Part shown: in pieces, positions 34,580 through 43,503 of the stretch
How positions within the stretch are numbered: position 1 is the first letter of the stretch
Layout of the letters: every line of letters starts with the position of its first letter
Source: Paractinoplanes toevensis
GTDB taxonomy: Bacteria; Actinomycetota; Actinomycetes; Mycobacteriales; Micromonosporaceae
Direction of reading: 5' to 3'
DNA: 53,985 bases
NCBI RefSeq assembly: GCF_018332695.1
Contig: NZ_BOQN01000081.1
Span: 1 to 53,985, forward strand
Position numbers and translations under genes: made by a program
The notes under the pieces: generated by a model
Databases searched by the model: none
What the model was told of the DNA's origin: nothing
Seen by the model: only the letters and a program-made list of their open reading frames with translations

Positions 34580-35848
34580 GTGGCCCCTCGACCGCCCGGA
34601 AATCAACGCCTGAAGGCCGCCCGTCAACACGCGGGTTACGCATCGCAAGCAGCTCTTGCCGACGCGATGACACGCGCCGCGCCTCGCATCGGACTAGGGC
34701 AGATCGAGGTCAGCGTCCGCCAGATCCGCCGCTGGGAGTCGCCCACTCCGCCCTGGCCGCGGTCCGGCCACCAGCGCCTGCTCACCGAGGTACTTAAAAT
34801 GCCGATCGAGGAGCTGGGATTCACTCCGCCTTGGGAAGGGGCCCAAGGCGCGCCGGCTACGGACGGTTCACGGCCAATCCATGCCATGCCGTCGACGGGA
34901 ATGCTTCTGCCGCAGGCCACGGCCTCCGTGCAACCGCCCACGATCGGCGCGGACTTCACCACCATCACGGTCGCCCACCGACGCCTCTACTGGAGCGTGA
35001 AGCCAGCTCAACTACACCCCACCGTTGTCGAGCACACCCGGCTTGGCCTCCACCTACTCACCGAGACGAACGGCGTTGCTCGCCGACTGCTCGCCTCTGC
35101 GCTCGCCGAGTCACTCCTGCTCGCGGGCCGCATCGAATTCTTCGACCTCCGCAAACCTGAGGAGGCCGACGCCTCCTTCGCCCGCGCACTCCAGGCCGCA
35201 GGCGAAGCCGACGACGCGCTGCTCGGGGCTGCGATCCTCTCCCACGCCGCATTCATCCCGGGCTGGGCCCAGCGTCGGACCGAAGCAGCCGAGCGCCTCC
35301 GAGCCGCTCGCACCTACGCGCGCCGGGGCAACGCCTCCGCTGACTTCCTCGCCTGGATCGAAGCCGTCGAAGCCGAATGCGACACCATTTGCGGACGCCC
35401 CAGCGACGCACTACGCGCCATCTCACACGCCGAAGAGATCCTCGCCGCCAGTTCCGATCACCACGTACCGGAGTGGTTTACCTGGTTCTCCCCAGCCCGG
35501 CTTGCCGCCTTCAAGGGCAACACGCAGTTACGCGCCGGTCGATACGCCCAAGCCCGCGACACGCTCATCTCCGCGCTGGCCGGCATGCTCGACGGCGAGG
35601 GCAAGCAGCGCACCGTCATCATGGCGGATCTCGCAGCAGTGGAGGTCGCACAGGACAAGCCTGAGGATGCCTGCCTCCGTCTCCACGAGGCCCTCGATCA
35701 ACTCGCCACCACCTGGTACGCCACCGGCATGGAACGCATTCGCGAGGTCCGGCACACACTGCAGCCCTGGGCGGACACGGACTCCGTCCGCGAGGTCGAC
35801 GACCGGCTCTACAGTTGGCGCACCACGCTCAGCGCTCTGCAGCGTTGA
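34580..35848 (+). CDS. XRE-type regulator with TPR-like domain
   Basis: Protein of 422 residues. The N-terminus (about 8-60) is a helix-turn-helix that recognises DNA: LKAARQHAGYASQAALADAM, then VSVRQIRRWES. A linker follows, and from about 130 on repeated helical pairs (LGLHLLTETNGVARRLLASA, ADASFARALQAAGEADDALL, AARTYARRGNASADFLAWIE) form a TPR-like sensor. GTG 34580 has GGAGG six bases upstream. The 3' end overlaps the convergent HAD gene by 20 bases. Confidence 0.85.
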   Translation: MAPRPPGNQRLKAARQHAGYASQAALADAMTRAAPRIGLGQIEVSVRQIRRWESPTPPWPRSGHQRLLTEVLKMPIEELGFTPPWEGAQGAPATDGSRPIHAMPSTGMLLPQATASVQPPTIGADFTTITVAHRRLYWSVKPAQLHPTVVEHTRLGLHLLTETNGVARRLLASALAESLLLAGRIEFFDLRKPEEADASFARALQAAGEADDALLGAAILSHAAFIPGWAQRRTEAAERLRAARTYARRGNASADFLAWIEAVEAECDTICGRPSDALRAISHAEEILAASSDHHVPEWFTWFSPARLAAFKGNTQLRAGRYAQARDTLISALAGMLDGEGKQRTVIMADLAAVEVAQDKPEDACLRLHEALDQLATTWYATGMERIREVRHTLQPWADTDSVREVDDRLYSWRTTLSALQR

Positions 35849-36488
35849 GCGCTGCTATCCGATCAGGCAGGTCCGCCAGGGAGTCGATCCGAAGAGTCGG
35901 CACCCGCTCGGCATCCGCATCATCACGCTGAATGGTCGCCCACGGCCCGCGCCGGATCAGCGCCGTCTTGAAGCCCGCGAGAGCCGCTGGACGGATGTCG
36001 TTGTCCAGCCGATCACCGACATAGACCGTCTCCTCCGGCATCGTGGGCATCTCCTTGGCTAACGCCTCGAAGAATCCCAGGTCCGGTTTCGACACGCCCC
36101 AGTCGTCCGAGGTTGCGATCAGATCAGCCGGCAGGTCGAGCGATCGCAGAAGGCCGCCGGCGCGAGCGGTCTGGTTGCCCGCGATGCCGACCCAGAAACC
36201 GGCAGCACGCAGCGCACTTAAGGCCGACCGGACGTCGGGGTAAAGATCGTCCTCGCCGAACCACTCCGGCTTTCCCGCTGCGGCGCGCTTATCCCTCTCC
36301 TCCGTTAGGTCGAAGCCGGGCTGGAATGCCTGGAAGGTCTCGCGATAGTCGCGGCCTTGGGCGATGACAGCGCCGAACATCGCGGAAAAGGTGTGGCGTG
36401 GTACGCCGAGCCAGTCGGCCCAGGTCCCGTACTCTCGGGTCTCGTTGACCAGACACTCACCCACGTCGAACGCCAGGCCACGGATCAT
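35829..36488 (-). CDS. HAD-superfamily hydrolase-like protein
   Basis: Protein of 219 residues with HAD motifs: AFDVGECLV (nucleophile Asp8), WVGIAGNQT (motif II), GVSKPDLGFF (motif III) and VYVGDRLDNDI (motif IV). As in the HAD protein at 12569-13270, the residue two after the nucleophile is glycine instead of aspartate. ATG 36488 has no ribosome binding site, but TAGACT lies six bases upstream, so the message is probably leaderless. It converges on the regulator at 34580 with a 20-base overlap. Confidence 0.85.
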   Translation of the reverse strand: MIRGLAFDVGECLVNETREYGTWADWLGVPRHTFSAMFGAVIAQGRDYRETFQAFQPGFDLTEERDKRAAAGKPEWFGEDDLYPDVRSALSALRAAGFWVGIAGNQTARAGGLLRSLDLPADLIATSDDWGVSKPDLGFFEALAKEMPTMPEETVYVGDRLDNDIRPAALAGFKTALIRRGPWATIQRDDADAERVPTLRIDSLADLPDRIAALNAAER

Positions 36489-36494
36489 GGGCTG

Positions 36495-36500
36495 AGTCTA
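36495..36500 (-). promoter_or_regulatory. -10 box TAGACT of leaderless HAD gene
   Basis: TAGACT on the minus strand ends six bases before the start codon. That spacing places the transcription start on or next to the ATG, as in leaderless actinobacterial genes. Confidence 0.5.
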
Positions 36501-36692
36501 ACCGGGCAGGCTCCGATGGCTCGGCGGCCGGCGACCGGCGACCGGGCTTGATTGCTGGTTAATCGGTCAAGGCATGCTCAGCGCCCCCGGCATGCCCGAT
36601 GATCCTCTGCATTCGCCGAAGCGGGCAAGGGGCCACTGTCCGAGGACTGGTCCACCTGGCGTGTGCCCGATGGCTGGATAAACGATCGCAGG

Positions 36693-37115
36693 TCATAGAG
36701 CGGCCGGGTCCCAGAGCAGGGGCTCACGGTGATGGCTGAAGCCGGTACGCAGGTAGAAGTCGACCGCGCGGCGGCCGGAGTGGACGGTCACGTGCGACAG
36801 GTCCCGGGTGCGGGCCTCGGACAGGATCGCGGCCATCAGTGCGGCGCCGATGCTCTGAGCACGATTTTCCTCGTGGACCATGACCGACTGGACATCGCCG
36901 TAGCGCCGGTCCAGCGAGCCGTTGCGGGGCACCCGCTCCGCGACGAGCAGCCATGCGGCACCGGCCACATGCCCGTCAACTTCCGCGACGAACGCGGGTG
37001 TGTCTCCTGGTGGGCGTCGACCCACTCGGCATACGCCGTGAGGTTGTCCGGATTCGAACTCTTGCAACTCCGCGACCACCGCAATATCCGCCGCGCCGGC
37101 CTTTCGCAAGATCAC
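36693..37115 (-). CDS. GNAT acetyltransferase, possible compensated frameshift
   Basis: Protein of 140 residues. The acetyl-CoA-binding core is clear: DVQSVMVHEENRAQSIGAAL is a GNAT motif A, though the usual R/Q-x-x-G-x-G/A reads RAQSIGA, followed by HVTVHSGRRAVDFYLRTGF. Between residues about 20 and 40 the annotated frame has poor codons, while the neighbouring frame reads NPDNLTAYAEWVDAHQET with excellent codons, as GNAT relatives do. One extra base near 37050 and two near 36990 (a repeated CA) would explain this. GTG 37115 has TAGACT seven bases upstream and is probably leaderless. Confidence 0.75.
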   Translation of the reverse strand: MILRKAGAADIAVVAELQEFESGQPHGVCRVGRRPPGDTPAFVAEVDGHVAGAAWLLVAERVPRNGSLDRRYGDVQSVMVHEENRAQSIGAALMAAILSEARTRDLSHVTVHSGRRAVDFYLRTGFSHHREPLLWDPAAL

Positions 37116-37569
37116 CCTGCGGAGTCTAGGCGAATACGAATCCCGCCACCGATCGCCGACCAGGCTCCCGGGCTCCGCAAGCTCTTGTCGATGACACCGT
37201 CACGGCGCGACCCCAGGATCGTGACCATCCGGCAGGAGCGCCGCCGGTCACGTGGTCGGCTGCTGGCCACATGTGACACACGTCGACGAACCGCGACAGC
37301 AGCAGGCCGACTCCGGACGAGAGGATGGCCGGCAGGGTCGGAGGCGCGCCCGTGGTCCGAGCATGTACACAGAGTTGCGCGATGACGGGCAGCGCATGAT
37401 CGTTTTGCCTTGTCGGGCAGTTGTTCTAAGCGGGCGTGGGCCGCCTGGCGGCAGGATGAGTTTGCTAATTGCCCACGGTCGACGTGTCCTCATCAGCCAA
37501 CGAGCCGGCCATGCCCTGGCTGACAACGACGGTACCGGGCGGCTAACTCACGCAACGCCAATAACGCTC
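37116..37569. other. Intergenic stretch without a recognised gene
   Basis: About 450 bases between the GNAT gene and the antitoxin-like gene. Open frames on both strands have poor codon use, and I see no RNA gene. TAGACT at 37123-37128 (minus strand) serves the GNAT gene, and TAGGCT at 37570-37575 (plus strand) the next gene. Confidence 0.45.
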
Positions 37570-37575
37570 TAGGCT
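37570..37575 (+). promoter_or_regulatory. -10 box TAGGCT of leaderless gene pair
   Basis: TAGGCT ends six bases before ATG 37582, and there is no Shine-Dalgarno, so transcription probably starts at the initiation codon. Confidence 0.5.
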
Positions 37576-37581
37576 TACGCC

Positions 37582-37782
37582 ATGAGAGAGCCGCGCGCAG
37601 GCATGGTGTACGCCACGCCGGATAGTCTCCCCGCCTCATATGTGATGACCGAGTTGATCGCGGGGGCGAAGGCCGGACGGGTTGTCTATCTGGCGGAGCA
37701 GGGTGACCTGGTCGCCGCTGTTGTGCCGCTGGAGGTCGCCGAGGCCGGCCTCGCCGCGCTGGGCCGGGTTGACCAGCGATGA
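37582..37782 (+). CDS. Small Phd/YefM-like protein
   Basis: Protein of 66 residues: VYATPDSLPASYVMTELIAG, then AGRVVYLAEQGDLVAAVVPL. The pattern of a short helix followed by a beta hairpin ending in AAVVPLE recalls the N-terminal domain of Phd/YefM antitoxins. No toxin gene follows; the next gene, overlapped by four bases, is YdcF-like. It may therefore be a small DNA-binding regulator of that gene. Confidence 0.55.
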   Translation: MREPRAGMVYATPDSLPASYVMTELIAGAKAGRVVYLAEQGDLVAAVVPLEVAEAGLAALGRVDQR

Positions 37783-38516
37783 CATTCGAACGGGCCGGCA
37801 CCGAGTCGCCAGCGAGTCAGCCTGCTGCCGCTGGCCGGCGGGAGCAGCCCATCGCGGCCATCCCGGACGCGGTGCGCGCCGACGTCGAAGTGCTCTGGAG
37901 CTACCACGACATGAAGCACGAGCTGCATGCGTGCGACGTCGGGGTGGGATTGGGTAGCCACGATCTTGGGGTTGCCGTCATCGCGGTGCGGTTGTTCCGT
38001 GAGGGCGTGTTTCCCCGAGTTGTCTTCACCGGGGCCAATGCCCCGACAACGGTCGCGCGTTTCCCGAGGGGCGAGGCGGTGCACTACGCCGAGTACGCGC
38101 GGGAGAACGGCGTGCCCTCGACCGCGATTCTGGTAGAGCCGACCGCGAGGAACACCGCGGAGAACATCACGTTCACGCGGGAGTTGTTGGCGAAGAATGA
38201 CGTCCGGGTGCAGTCCCTGGTGTTGATGTCGCGTCCTTATCAGCAGCGCCGCGCTTTTGCGACGTGTAAGAAGGTGTGGCCGGAGGTAGAGGTGCTGTGC
38301 GCCTCCCTGCCTCTCGGCTTGGACGAGTACGTCGTGAGCATCGGTGACGCGCGTCGCGTGATCGACATGCTGGTGGGTGACACTCAGCGGATCACGGTGT
38401 ACGCCAAGCTGGGGTTCGCCATAGCGCAGGAGGTTCCGTCTGCGGTGCAGGCGGCGTTCGGTCGTCTGGTGCGGGCGGGATACACCAGTCGTCTGGTCCC
38501 CGACGATCCCGCGTGA
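37779..38516 (+). CDS. YdcF/DUF218-like protein
   Basis: Protein of 245 residues. GVGLGSHDLGVAVIAVRLFR and RVVFTGANAPT correspond to the D-x-x-x-VLG-x and SGG regions of YdcF, followed by the family hallmark ILVEPTARNTAENITF and VLMSRPYQQRRAFAT. YdcF proteins bind S-adenosylmethionine or act in envelope metabolism; their role is poorly known. It lacks the membrane helix of SanA-like relatives, so it is cytosolic. It starts with ATGA overlap after the Phd-like gene. Confidence 0.75.
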   Translation: MTFERAGTESPASQPAAAGRREQPIAAIPDAVRADVEVLWSYHDMKHELHACDVGVGLGSHDLGVAVIAVRLFREGVFPRVVFTGANAPTTVARFPRGEAVHYAEYARENGVPSTAILVEPTARNTAENITFTRELLAKNDVRVQSLVLMSRPYQQRRAFATCKKVWPEVEVLCASLPLGLDEYVVSIGDARRVIDMLVGDTQRITVYAKLGFAIAQEVPSAVQAAFGRLVRAGYTSRLVPDDPA

Positions 38517-38521
38517 ACGGG

Positions 38522-39748
38522 TCACCAGCGCGGGAGCCGTTTCCCGATGCCCATTCGTTCACTTAGCGCGACGGCGAGTGACGGGGGTCGTGGCCGGGTG
38601 AGCATCTCGCGTACCAGGGTGCGTGACAAGCGGTGGTAGCGCACTTGATCGGGGCCGATGCGCTCTGCCGTGAGTAGGGCCTCAAGCGCGTCGTCTGTGC
38701 GGTTCCACCGGGCGTAGGCCCGTGCCGTCTCGATCCGGTGCCGCACCCGTCTTTCGACCGGTAGCGCCGAGGTGTCCAGGTGTGGCCCGAGTTCGATCGC
38801 GCGTTGGACATCGCCGAACTCGTTGGCGATGACCACATGATGGATCTTCACATTCGTGGGGCCGAATGCGGTCCATACGAAGTTGCCATCGGCGCCGAGC
38901 CGTATCGCGCAGGACTCCGCCTCGCCCATGTGTGAACCTGCGGACGCCCGATCGTCCTGCTGGGCGGCCGCGAGACCGCACATCAGGTGAAGACTCCCGT
39001 ACACCGACAGCAACTGCGGTGTGGGGCGGGCAAGGTGCGGCTGAAGAAACTCGGCGGTCACGGATGCCAGGCCGAGTGCCTGGCCGTACTCGCCGATGGA
39101 CCCCAGAGCATGGGCTGCGGCTCGGCTCAGTGATCCGATGACGATGTGATCGTTGCTCGCATTCGCGGCCGCCAGGCCCCGGCTCGCGGCGATCCATGCA
39201 AGGTCGAATTCACCGATCTTGGTCAAGAACAGGGCTACCACCTGATGCGCGAAAGCCATCAGCGCCTGCGCACGCTGAGCATCGTCGCCGTCGTAGAGCC
39301 GCACGGCGGATTGGCAATCGTGGATCAGCAGCGGCAGCCGCCGGGCAAGAGCCCCGTACCGTGACCTCTGGTAGTCGGCCCAGGCGCCATCCACGTCGCG
39401 CCCGATGGCGGACAGCAACGGAGGTTCGTCATCGGAAAGAGATCGGATGGCGGGAGTGAGATGGCGGAAGTCGTGCAAGGCGGCCCGCAACGCCGGAATT
39501 GTTTCATTCCCCGATTCGGCGGACCACGAGAAAAGACTGGGTTCGCCTATCAGGTCCCCCAACGACACGTCCAACACCTTGGCGAGCGCGCGGATCACCG
39601 AGAGACGATCCAGTTCGGCACGGTTGGTTTCGATCTTGCGTAGCCACTCGGCGGTTTTGCCGACCAGGCCGGCAAGAACCTCTTGTGACAGGCCGCGGCG
39701 GCGGCGATAGAACGCAACACGCTGCCCATTGGTCATGTCATCGGTCAT
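38522..39748 (-). CDS. XRE regulator with TPR-like domain
   Basis: Protein of 408 residues. MTNGQRVAFYRRRRGLSQEV followed by LAGLVGKTAEWLRKIE is a canonical XRE helix-turn-helix at about 5-65. The remainder is alanine-rich helices of the TPR type (QALMAFAHQVVALFLTKIG, LSRAAAHALGSIGEYGQALG, ETARAYARWNRTDDALEALL). The start chosen is the ATG at 39748 with GCGAGG upstream. It converges with the YdcF-like gene, ending five bases after that gene's stop. Confidence 0.85.
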   Translation of the reverse strand: MTDDMTNGQRVAFYRRRRGLSQEVLAGLVGKTAEWLRKIETNRAELDRLSVIRALAKVLDVSLGDLIGEPSLFSWSAESGNETIPALRAALHDFRHLTPAIRSLSDDEPPLLSAIGRDVDGAWADYQRSRYGALARRLPLLIHDCQSAVRLYDGDDAQRAQALMAFAHQVVALFLTKIGEFDLAWIAASRGLAAANASNDHIVIGSLSRAAAHALGSIGEYGQALGLASVTAEFLQPHLARPTPQLLSVYGSLHLMCGLAAAQQDDRASAGSHMGEAESCAIRLGADGNFVWTAFGPTNVKIHHVVIANEFGDVQRAIELGPHLDTSALPVERRVRHRIETARAYARWNRTDDALEALLTAERIGPDQVRYHRLSRTLVREMLTRPRPPSLAVALSERMGIGKRLPRW

Positions 39749-39937
39749 GCCTCGCATCTGGCCATCCTGACCACCCACACCGGATCGACCGGTAAACAAT
39801 TTCCCGGTTGCCGCTCCGCACCCACCCTACCGTCAGAGCTCAGCGCGAATCAGCGCCTCCGCCGCCCGGCAACCGGGCCGCGGACGCTCACGGTCCGGAC
39901 ATGGACCAGAAGCCACGTCCGCGCGGTCTGTCGGCTG

Positions 39938-40111
39938 ATGAACCGGGAGGTGAATGGCTTGTCCAACGTGGCGTTGGCCGCCGCGTTGGTGACCGGGTTC
40001 CTCACCGACCTTCTCAGCTTCAAGGTCAAACAACGCTGGTGTCCAACCTGCGGGGAAACAACATTCACCTACGAAGAACCTCGGCGCCAGGCTGAGGGCA
40101 GCACGTGCTGA
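39938..40111 (+). CDS. Small membrane/zinc-knuckle protein
   Basis: A 57-residue frame starting MNREVNGLSNVALAAALVTG. It has one hydrophobic helix (VALAAALVTGFLTDLLSF) followed by a basic turn and CPTCG, a zinc-knuckle CxxC, then an acidic end and a final Cys. No clear Shine-Dalgarno precedes ATG 39938; GGGAGG lies inside the frame just before GTG 39950, a possible alternative start. It is 117 bases upstream of the oxygenase gene. No function is claimed. Confidence 0.4.
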   Translation: MNREVNGLSNVALAAALVTGFLTDLLSFKVKQRWCPTCGETTFTYEEPRRQAEGSTC

Positions 40112-40228
40112 TTACCGCCAGCCCGATCACGACGCTGTGCGTATCGGTCAGATGATCCTGGATCGCAGCGGGTTCACGGAGCCACCCGCAGTTCGGACCT
40201 GACCTCTCCCACAATCTGGAGGATGGAA

Positions 40229-41176
40229 ATGTCCCTCACGATGTTGTTCGACAAGGCCATGGTCCGCGAGTTGCTGACCGTCTGGCCGGCCAAGCCGGCG
40301 CTTCACTCACCGCCCGTCGACAGCCGCATTGAGAGCATTGTCAATGCAGAACTAATCAACGGCTATCTCGCCGGCGGCACTGCGCCAGCAGAGCAACTCA
40401 TCGTGATCAAGGACGGGACGGCGCTGCACTCCCGGGCTTACACAACGGACGGCTACCTCGACCCCGGCAAGATCGCGAAATGGCGCGGCCGGGGCTACAC
40501 CGTCCAGCTACGCAACCTGCACCGCTGGTGTCCAGTTGTGAATGCGATGTGCTCGGCGATACAGAACGAGACCGGATATGGCACCTACGCCACCGGCTTC
40601 GTCACCCCGGCCGGGGCGCAAGGTCTCTATCACCACTGGGATCAGAACATGGGTCTGGTCTACCAGCTAGCCGGTAGGAAGACCTGGCAAATCTGGGAGC
40701 CTGGGGTCGAAGAACCTCACAATGGGCAGTTCGCTTCCAACACCTCGCCAGGCAGCGACGTCCTCAACCGCATGAAATCGATGCGACCCGACTTCGAGCT
40801 AGACCTCGAGCCCGGCCAGATCTTGATACTGCCGCGCGGCTGGATGCACAACCCGCACGCTCGTGGCCAGACGGAGGAAAGCATCCACGTGACCTTCGTG
40901 GCCCGCGAGCGCACCGGCTACTGGATCGCCGGAAAGCTGGCGCAGGCCGCGCTCACCTCGACCCCCCTACGGCGGGTCATCCCGCCCGCGAGCGTTGTCG
41001 ACCCCGCTGCCTTCGCCGGACAGGTCGCCGCAGCGCGAGACCTGCTGACGCAGTGGCTGGCCGGCGCCGACGTCACCGCGCTGGCCGCCGAACTGCTCCA
41101 CGAAGCACGCACCGAGCCGAACGTCGACTACATCTCCCACGCACCACGACACAACCCCAACGTCCATCACCGATAA
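40229..41176 (+). CDS. JmjC/cupin-type oxygenase
   Basis: Protein of 315 residues of the JmjC/ribosomal-oxygenase-like cupin group (Fe(II)/2-oxoglutarate hydroxylases). The iron-binding HxD is His136-Trp-Asp138 in LYHHWDQNMG, the distal histidine is likely His207 or His210 in PRGWMHNPHA, and Lys151 in AGRKTWQIW could bind 2-oxoglutarate. FELDLEPGQILILPRGWMHN is typical of the family. GGAGG stands right before an ATG at 40223, so the ATG at 40229 is the better start. Relatives hydroxylate proteins or peptides; the 158-residue protein next door is a candidate substrate. Confidence 0.8.
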   Translation: MSLTMLFDKAMVRELLTVWPAKPALHSPPVDSRIESIVNAELINGYLAGGTAPAEQLIVIKDGTALHSRAYTTDGYLDPGKIAKWRGRGYTVQLRNLHRWCPVVNAMCSAIQNETGYGTYATGFVTPAGAQGLYHHWDQNMGLVYQLAGRKTWQIWEPGVEEPHNGQFASNTSPGSDVLNRMKSMRPDFELDLEPGQILILPRGWMHNPHARGQTEESIHVTFVARERTGYWIAGKLAQAALTSTPLRRVIPPASVVDPAAFAGQVAAARDLLTQWLAGADVTALAAELLHEARTEPNVDYISHAPRHNPNVHHR

Positions 41177-41240
41177 ACCATCCATTCGGGATTTCCCCGG
41201 CGCAACAGAACGCCGGCGATCCATACACCCAGGAGGAGCC

Positions 41241-41717
41241 ATGACCCTCACGAACCCGTCGCTGGTCCAGGCAGACAAAGACCCCCAGACCCTCATCGAC
41301 GCGGAGACCTTCGACAAACTGGCCGAGTTCTTCGCTGTACGGCAGGAGGTCACCAAGACCTACGCGCGGCGGGCCGTCGGGCAACTGCTGCTCATGCTGA
41401 AGGCCCACGCCGATTCGCAAAACGACCCCGACTTCGGCCGTCTACTGCCGGACGGCCGGTCCTACCGCGTCGTCCCGACCGAGCCCGTCGATGCCGCCTG
41501 GCACGCGGCGCTGCAACACACCGAGCCGTATCAAGCCGCCTGCCAGCAGGTCGCGGGAAGCTTCGTGCACCACGTACCGATCCTGACGGAGGGCATGGCG
41601 GACGGCTCTTCCATGGAGTACACCCGCCAGGCTCTGAAGGCGACCGGCTACTACATCGACCCCGAGTTCTGGGATGGCGAGGCGAAGTCCTGCTGCCCGC
41701 CGAACCCGGGAATCTGA
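41241..41717 (+). CDS. Hypothetical protein with C-terminal Cys-Cys-Pro tail
   Basis: Protein of 158 residues. The helical core contains PVDAAWHAALQHTEPYQAAC and GSFVHHVPI, recalling the D-x-x-WH-x-x-L-H-T...C...HH-x-P pattern of glycine-rich-domain (GRDP-like) proteins. The C-terminus ends in GEAKSCCPPNPGI, an unusual short Cys/Pro tail. AGGAGG stands before ATG 41241. It lies between the oxygenase and an APH-fold protein on the same strand. The tail could be a metal site or a modification target; that is a guess. Confidence 0.7.
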   Translation: MTLTNPSLVQADKDPQTLIDAETFDKLAEFFAVRQEVTKTYARRAVGQLLLMLKAHADSQNDPDFGRLLPDGRSYRVVPTEPVDAAWHAALQHTEPYQAACQQVAGSFVHHVPILTEGMADGSSMEYTRQALKATGYYIDPEFWDGEAKSCCPPNPGI

Positions 41718-41732
41718 AAGGCCAACTGATCG

Positions 41733-42509
41733 ATGCGCATTGACTGGACCGCGTTGCCCGAGGCCGTCACCAAAGAGGTAGCCGACCGGGTCGGCGGATC
41801 TCACATCATCCCGGCCACGGCCGGTGACCACGCGGAGATAGCCGCAACCGTCACCGGGACGACCGGGAAGGTGTTCGTCAAGGCGGCGCGCACCGACTTC
41901 GGTGTCCGGTCACTGCGTTTCGAGCTGCGAGTGAGTGAGGCCGTCAGCCGGTCTCACTCACCAGCAGTCGAGTGGTACTTCGAGGCGGCCGGATGGTTGG
42001 TGGTGGGCTTCGAACACTGCGAAGGCCCGCGCGCTGACCTGTCCCCAGGAAGCCCCGACTTGGATCTTCTCGGTGAAGCACTGACAGTGCTCAGCAACAC
42101 GCCAGCACCCGATGTGCCGCTGCTCAGTCCGAAGGGACGGCTCGGGTTCGAGCACCCCGCGATGGACGGCGACACCCTCGTTCATACCGACCTCGGCCCG
42201 GCTAACCTGATCGTGACTCCTCGCGGCCTGAGGATCGTCGACTGGGCCATGGCAGCCAAGGCCGCACCGTGGGTTGAGCCGGCCATGCTCGCCCCGTGGC
42301 TGATCGGCGCCGGACACGCCCCCGAGCAGGCCGAGCGATGGCTGGCACTACAGCCCGCGTGGCGGGAAGCCGATCCGGGGGTTTTGAACTACTTCGCGAT
42401 GAGGAACGCGCAGAAGTGGGCATCGAAGTCGGCGGGATCGACCGCGGCTTGGATGCATGACCTAGCCGCCTGGACATCCCAGTTGGCGAGCTACCGAAAC
42501 TCGAGATGA
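41733..42509 (+). CDS. APH-fold phosphotransferase
   Basis: Protein of 258 residues with TLVHTDLGPANLIV (catalytic HxD and metal-binding Asn) and RIVDWAMAAKAAPW (second metal site). The N-lobe has a strand with VFVKAARTDFG, supplying the nucleotide lysine. It lies 15 bases after the Cys-tail protein and probably belongs to the oxygenase unit. The third such kinase-like gene in the window. The target is not predictable. Confidence 0.8.
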   Translation: MRIDWTALPEAVTKEVADRVGGSHIIPATAGDHAEIAATVTGTTGKVFVKAARTDFGVRSLRFELRVSEAVSRSHSPAVEWYFEAAGWLVVGFEHCEGPRADLSPGSPDLDLLGEALTVLSNTPAPDVPLLSPKGRLGFEHPAMDGDTLVHTDLGPANLIVTPRGLRIVDWAMAAKAAPWVEPAMLAPWLIGAGHAPEQAERWLALQPAWREADPGVLNYFAMRNAQKWASKSAGSTAAWMHDLAAWTSQLASYRNSR

Positions 42510-42695
42510 GAGGCCGGCTCGCCAAACCAAGTCCTATAGCTGGCATCCGCTGTAAAGACAGAGGCGTATCTGATCAGGACAAGCATGCCGCCGCGTGTGC
42601 CTCGTCCCCTGCGGTTCGTGCCCGGGAGCACGCACATGATGGCCTGACCAGAGTTTCGGACGGCTTCGTTTCCTAAGCCCTGATCGAAGGTCTAC

Positions 42696-43500
42696 ATGCG
42701 TTCGTTGCTGTGCCGTGGTCAGAGTCCGCGCTTCTACGAAGACACAGCTCATTGTCGGTCGCACGTCAAAGCTTGTCGCACCCTCTGGCGCCCGGCCCAC
42801 GACGTCTCGATCCTGCGCCTGCTCATCGCCGACGGCCGCACCGTCCGCTGTGTCGTGCCCGAGAAGGGGACCGCCACCAAGGTTCACCCGTTCGTGGACC
42901 GGGTCATGCTCACCCACCGACACGTCCGGCCACCACCGACACACTGCCCACCCTCGGCAAGATCACCGATGCCTTGCCGGCCGCGGTCGGGCTGCACGAC
43001 GGCGCCAGGCACGTCGAACTCCGCCTCGACGACGGCATCTGGTACTCCTCGACATCGGGATCCGCCCCGCCTCCGGGCTGGTCGCGCACTCCGTGCAGGC
43101 CCGCACCGGCGTCGACCCCGGCTGCTGCACCTACGCGCCTGTCTCGGCGATCCGGTCTCTACCGCCACCAGCACGGCAGCGCACGGGACCATGCTGGCCA
43201 CCGCTATCGCCTGCTGCTACACCGTTCCCGAACGCCGACCGCAGGTCACGCTCGACCAGCACGCCGAACTCGCAGCCACCCTCACCACCCAGCCCAATGT
43301 GATCGGCTGGCACCTGAGCACCTCCGCCGTCACCGACGACGTCTACCTGCCCGACGCCGGGCTCTCGATAGGCGTCGGCGCGGCCGACGCGGGGTCGTGC
43401 CCTGGACCGCATCCGTTCGTTGACCGGCCCGTTCGACCTCACGACCACCTAAACAACCACAACACCGGCACGTCCCGAAGATTCTGCGAAAGGACCGATC
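42696..43500 (+). pseudogene. Frame-broken hypothetical gene
   Basis: Good codon use jumps between frames along about 800 bases. First HDVSILRLLIADGRTVRCVV and KVHPFVDRVMLTHRHV, then another frame with LGKITDALPAAVGLHDGARH, then IGIRPASGLVAHSVQARTGV, then ATAIACCYTVPERRPQVTLD and GWHLSTSAVTDDVYLPDAGL. Read together they give one protein of about 230 residues with at least three indels. The product is not recognised. It could be a true relic or a stretch of poor sequence. Confidence 0.6.
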
Positions 43501-43503
43501 ACG

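Noticed and set aside
37252..37572. 106-residue plus-strand frame
   Set aside because: Low-complexity Arg/Gly content and no start signal; treated as intergenic.
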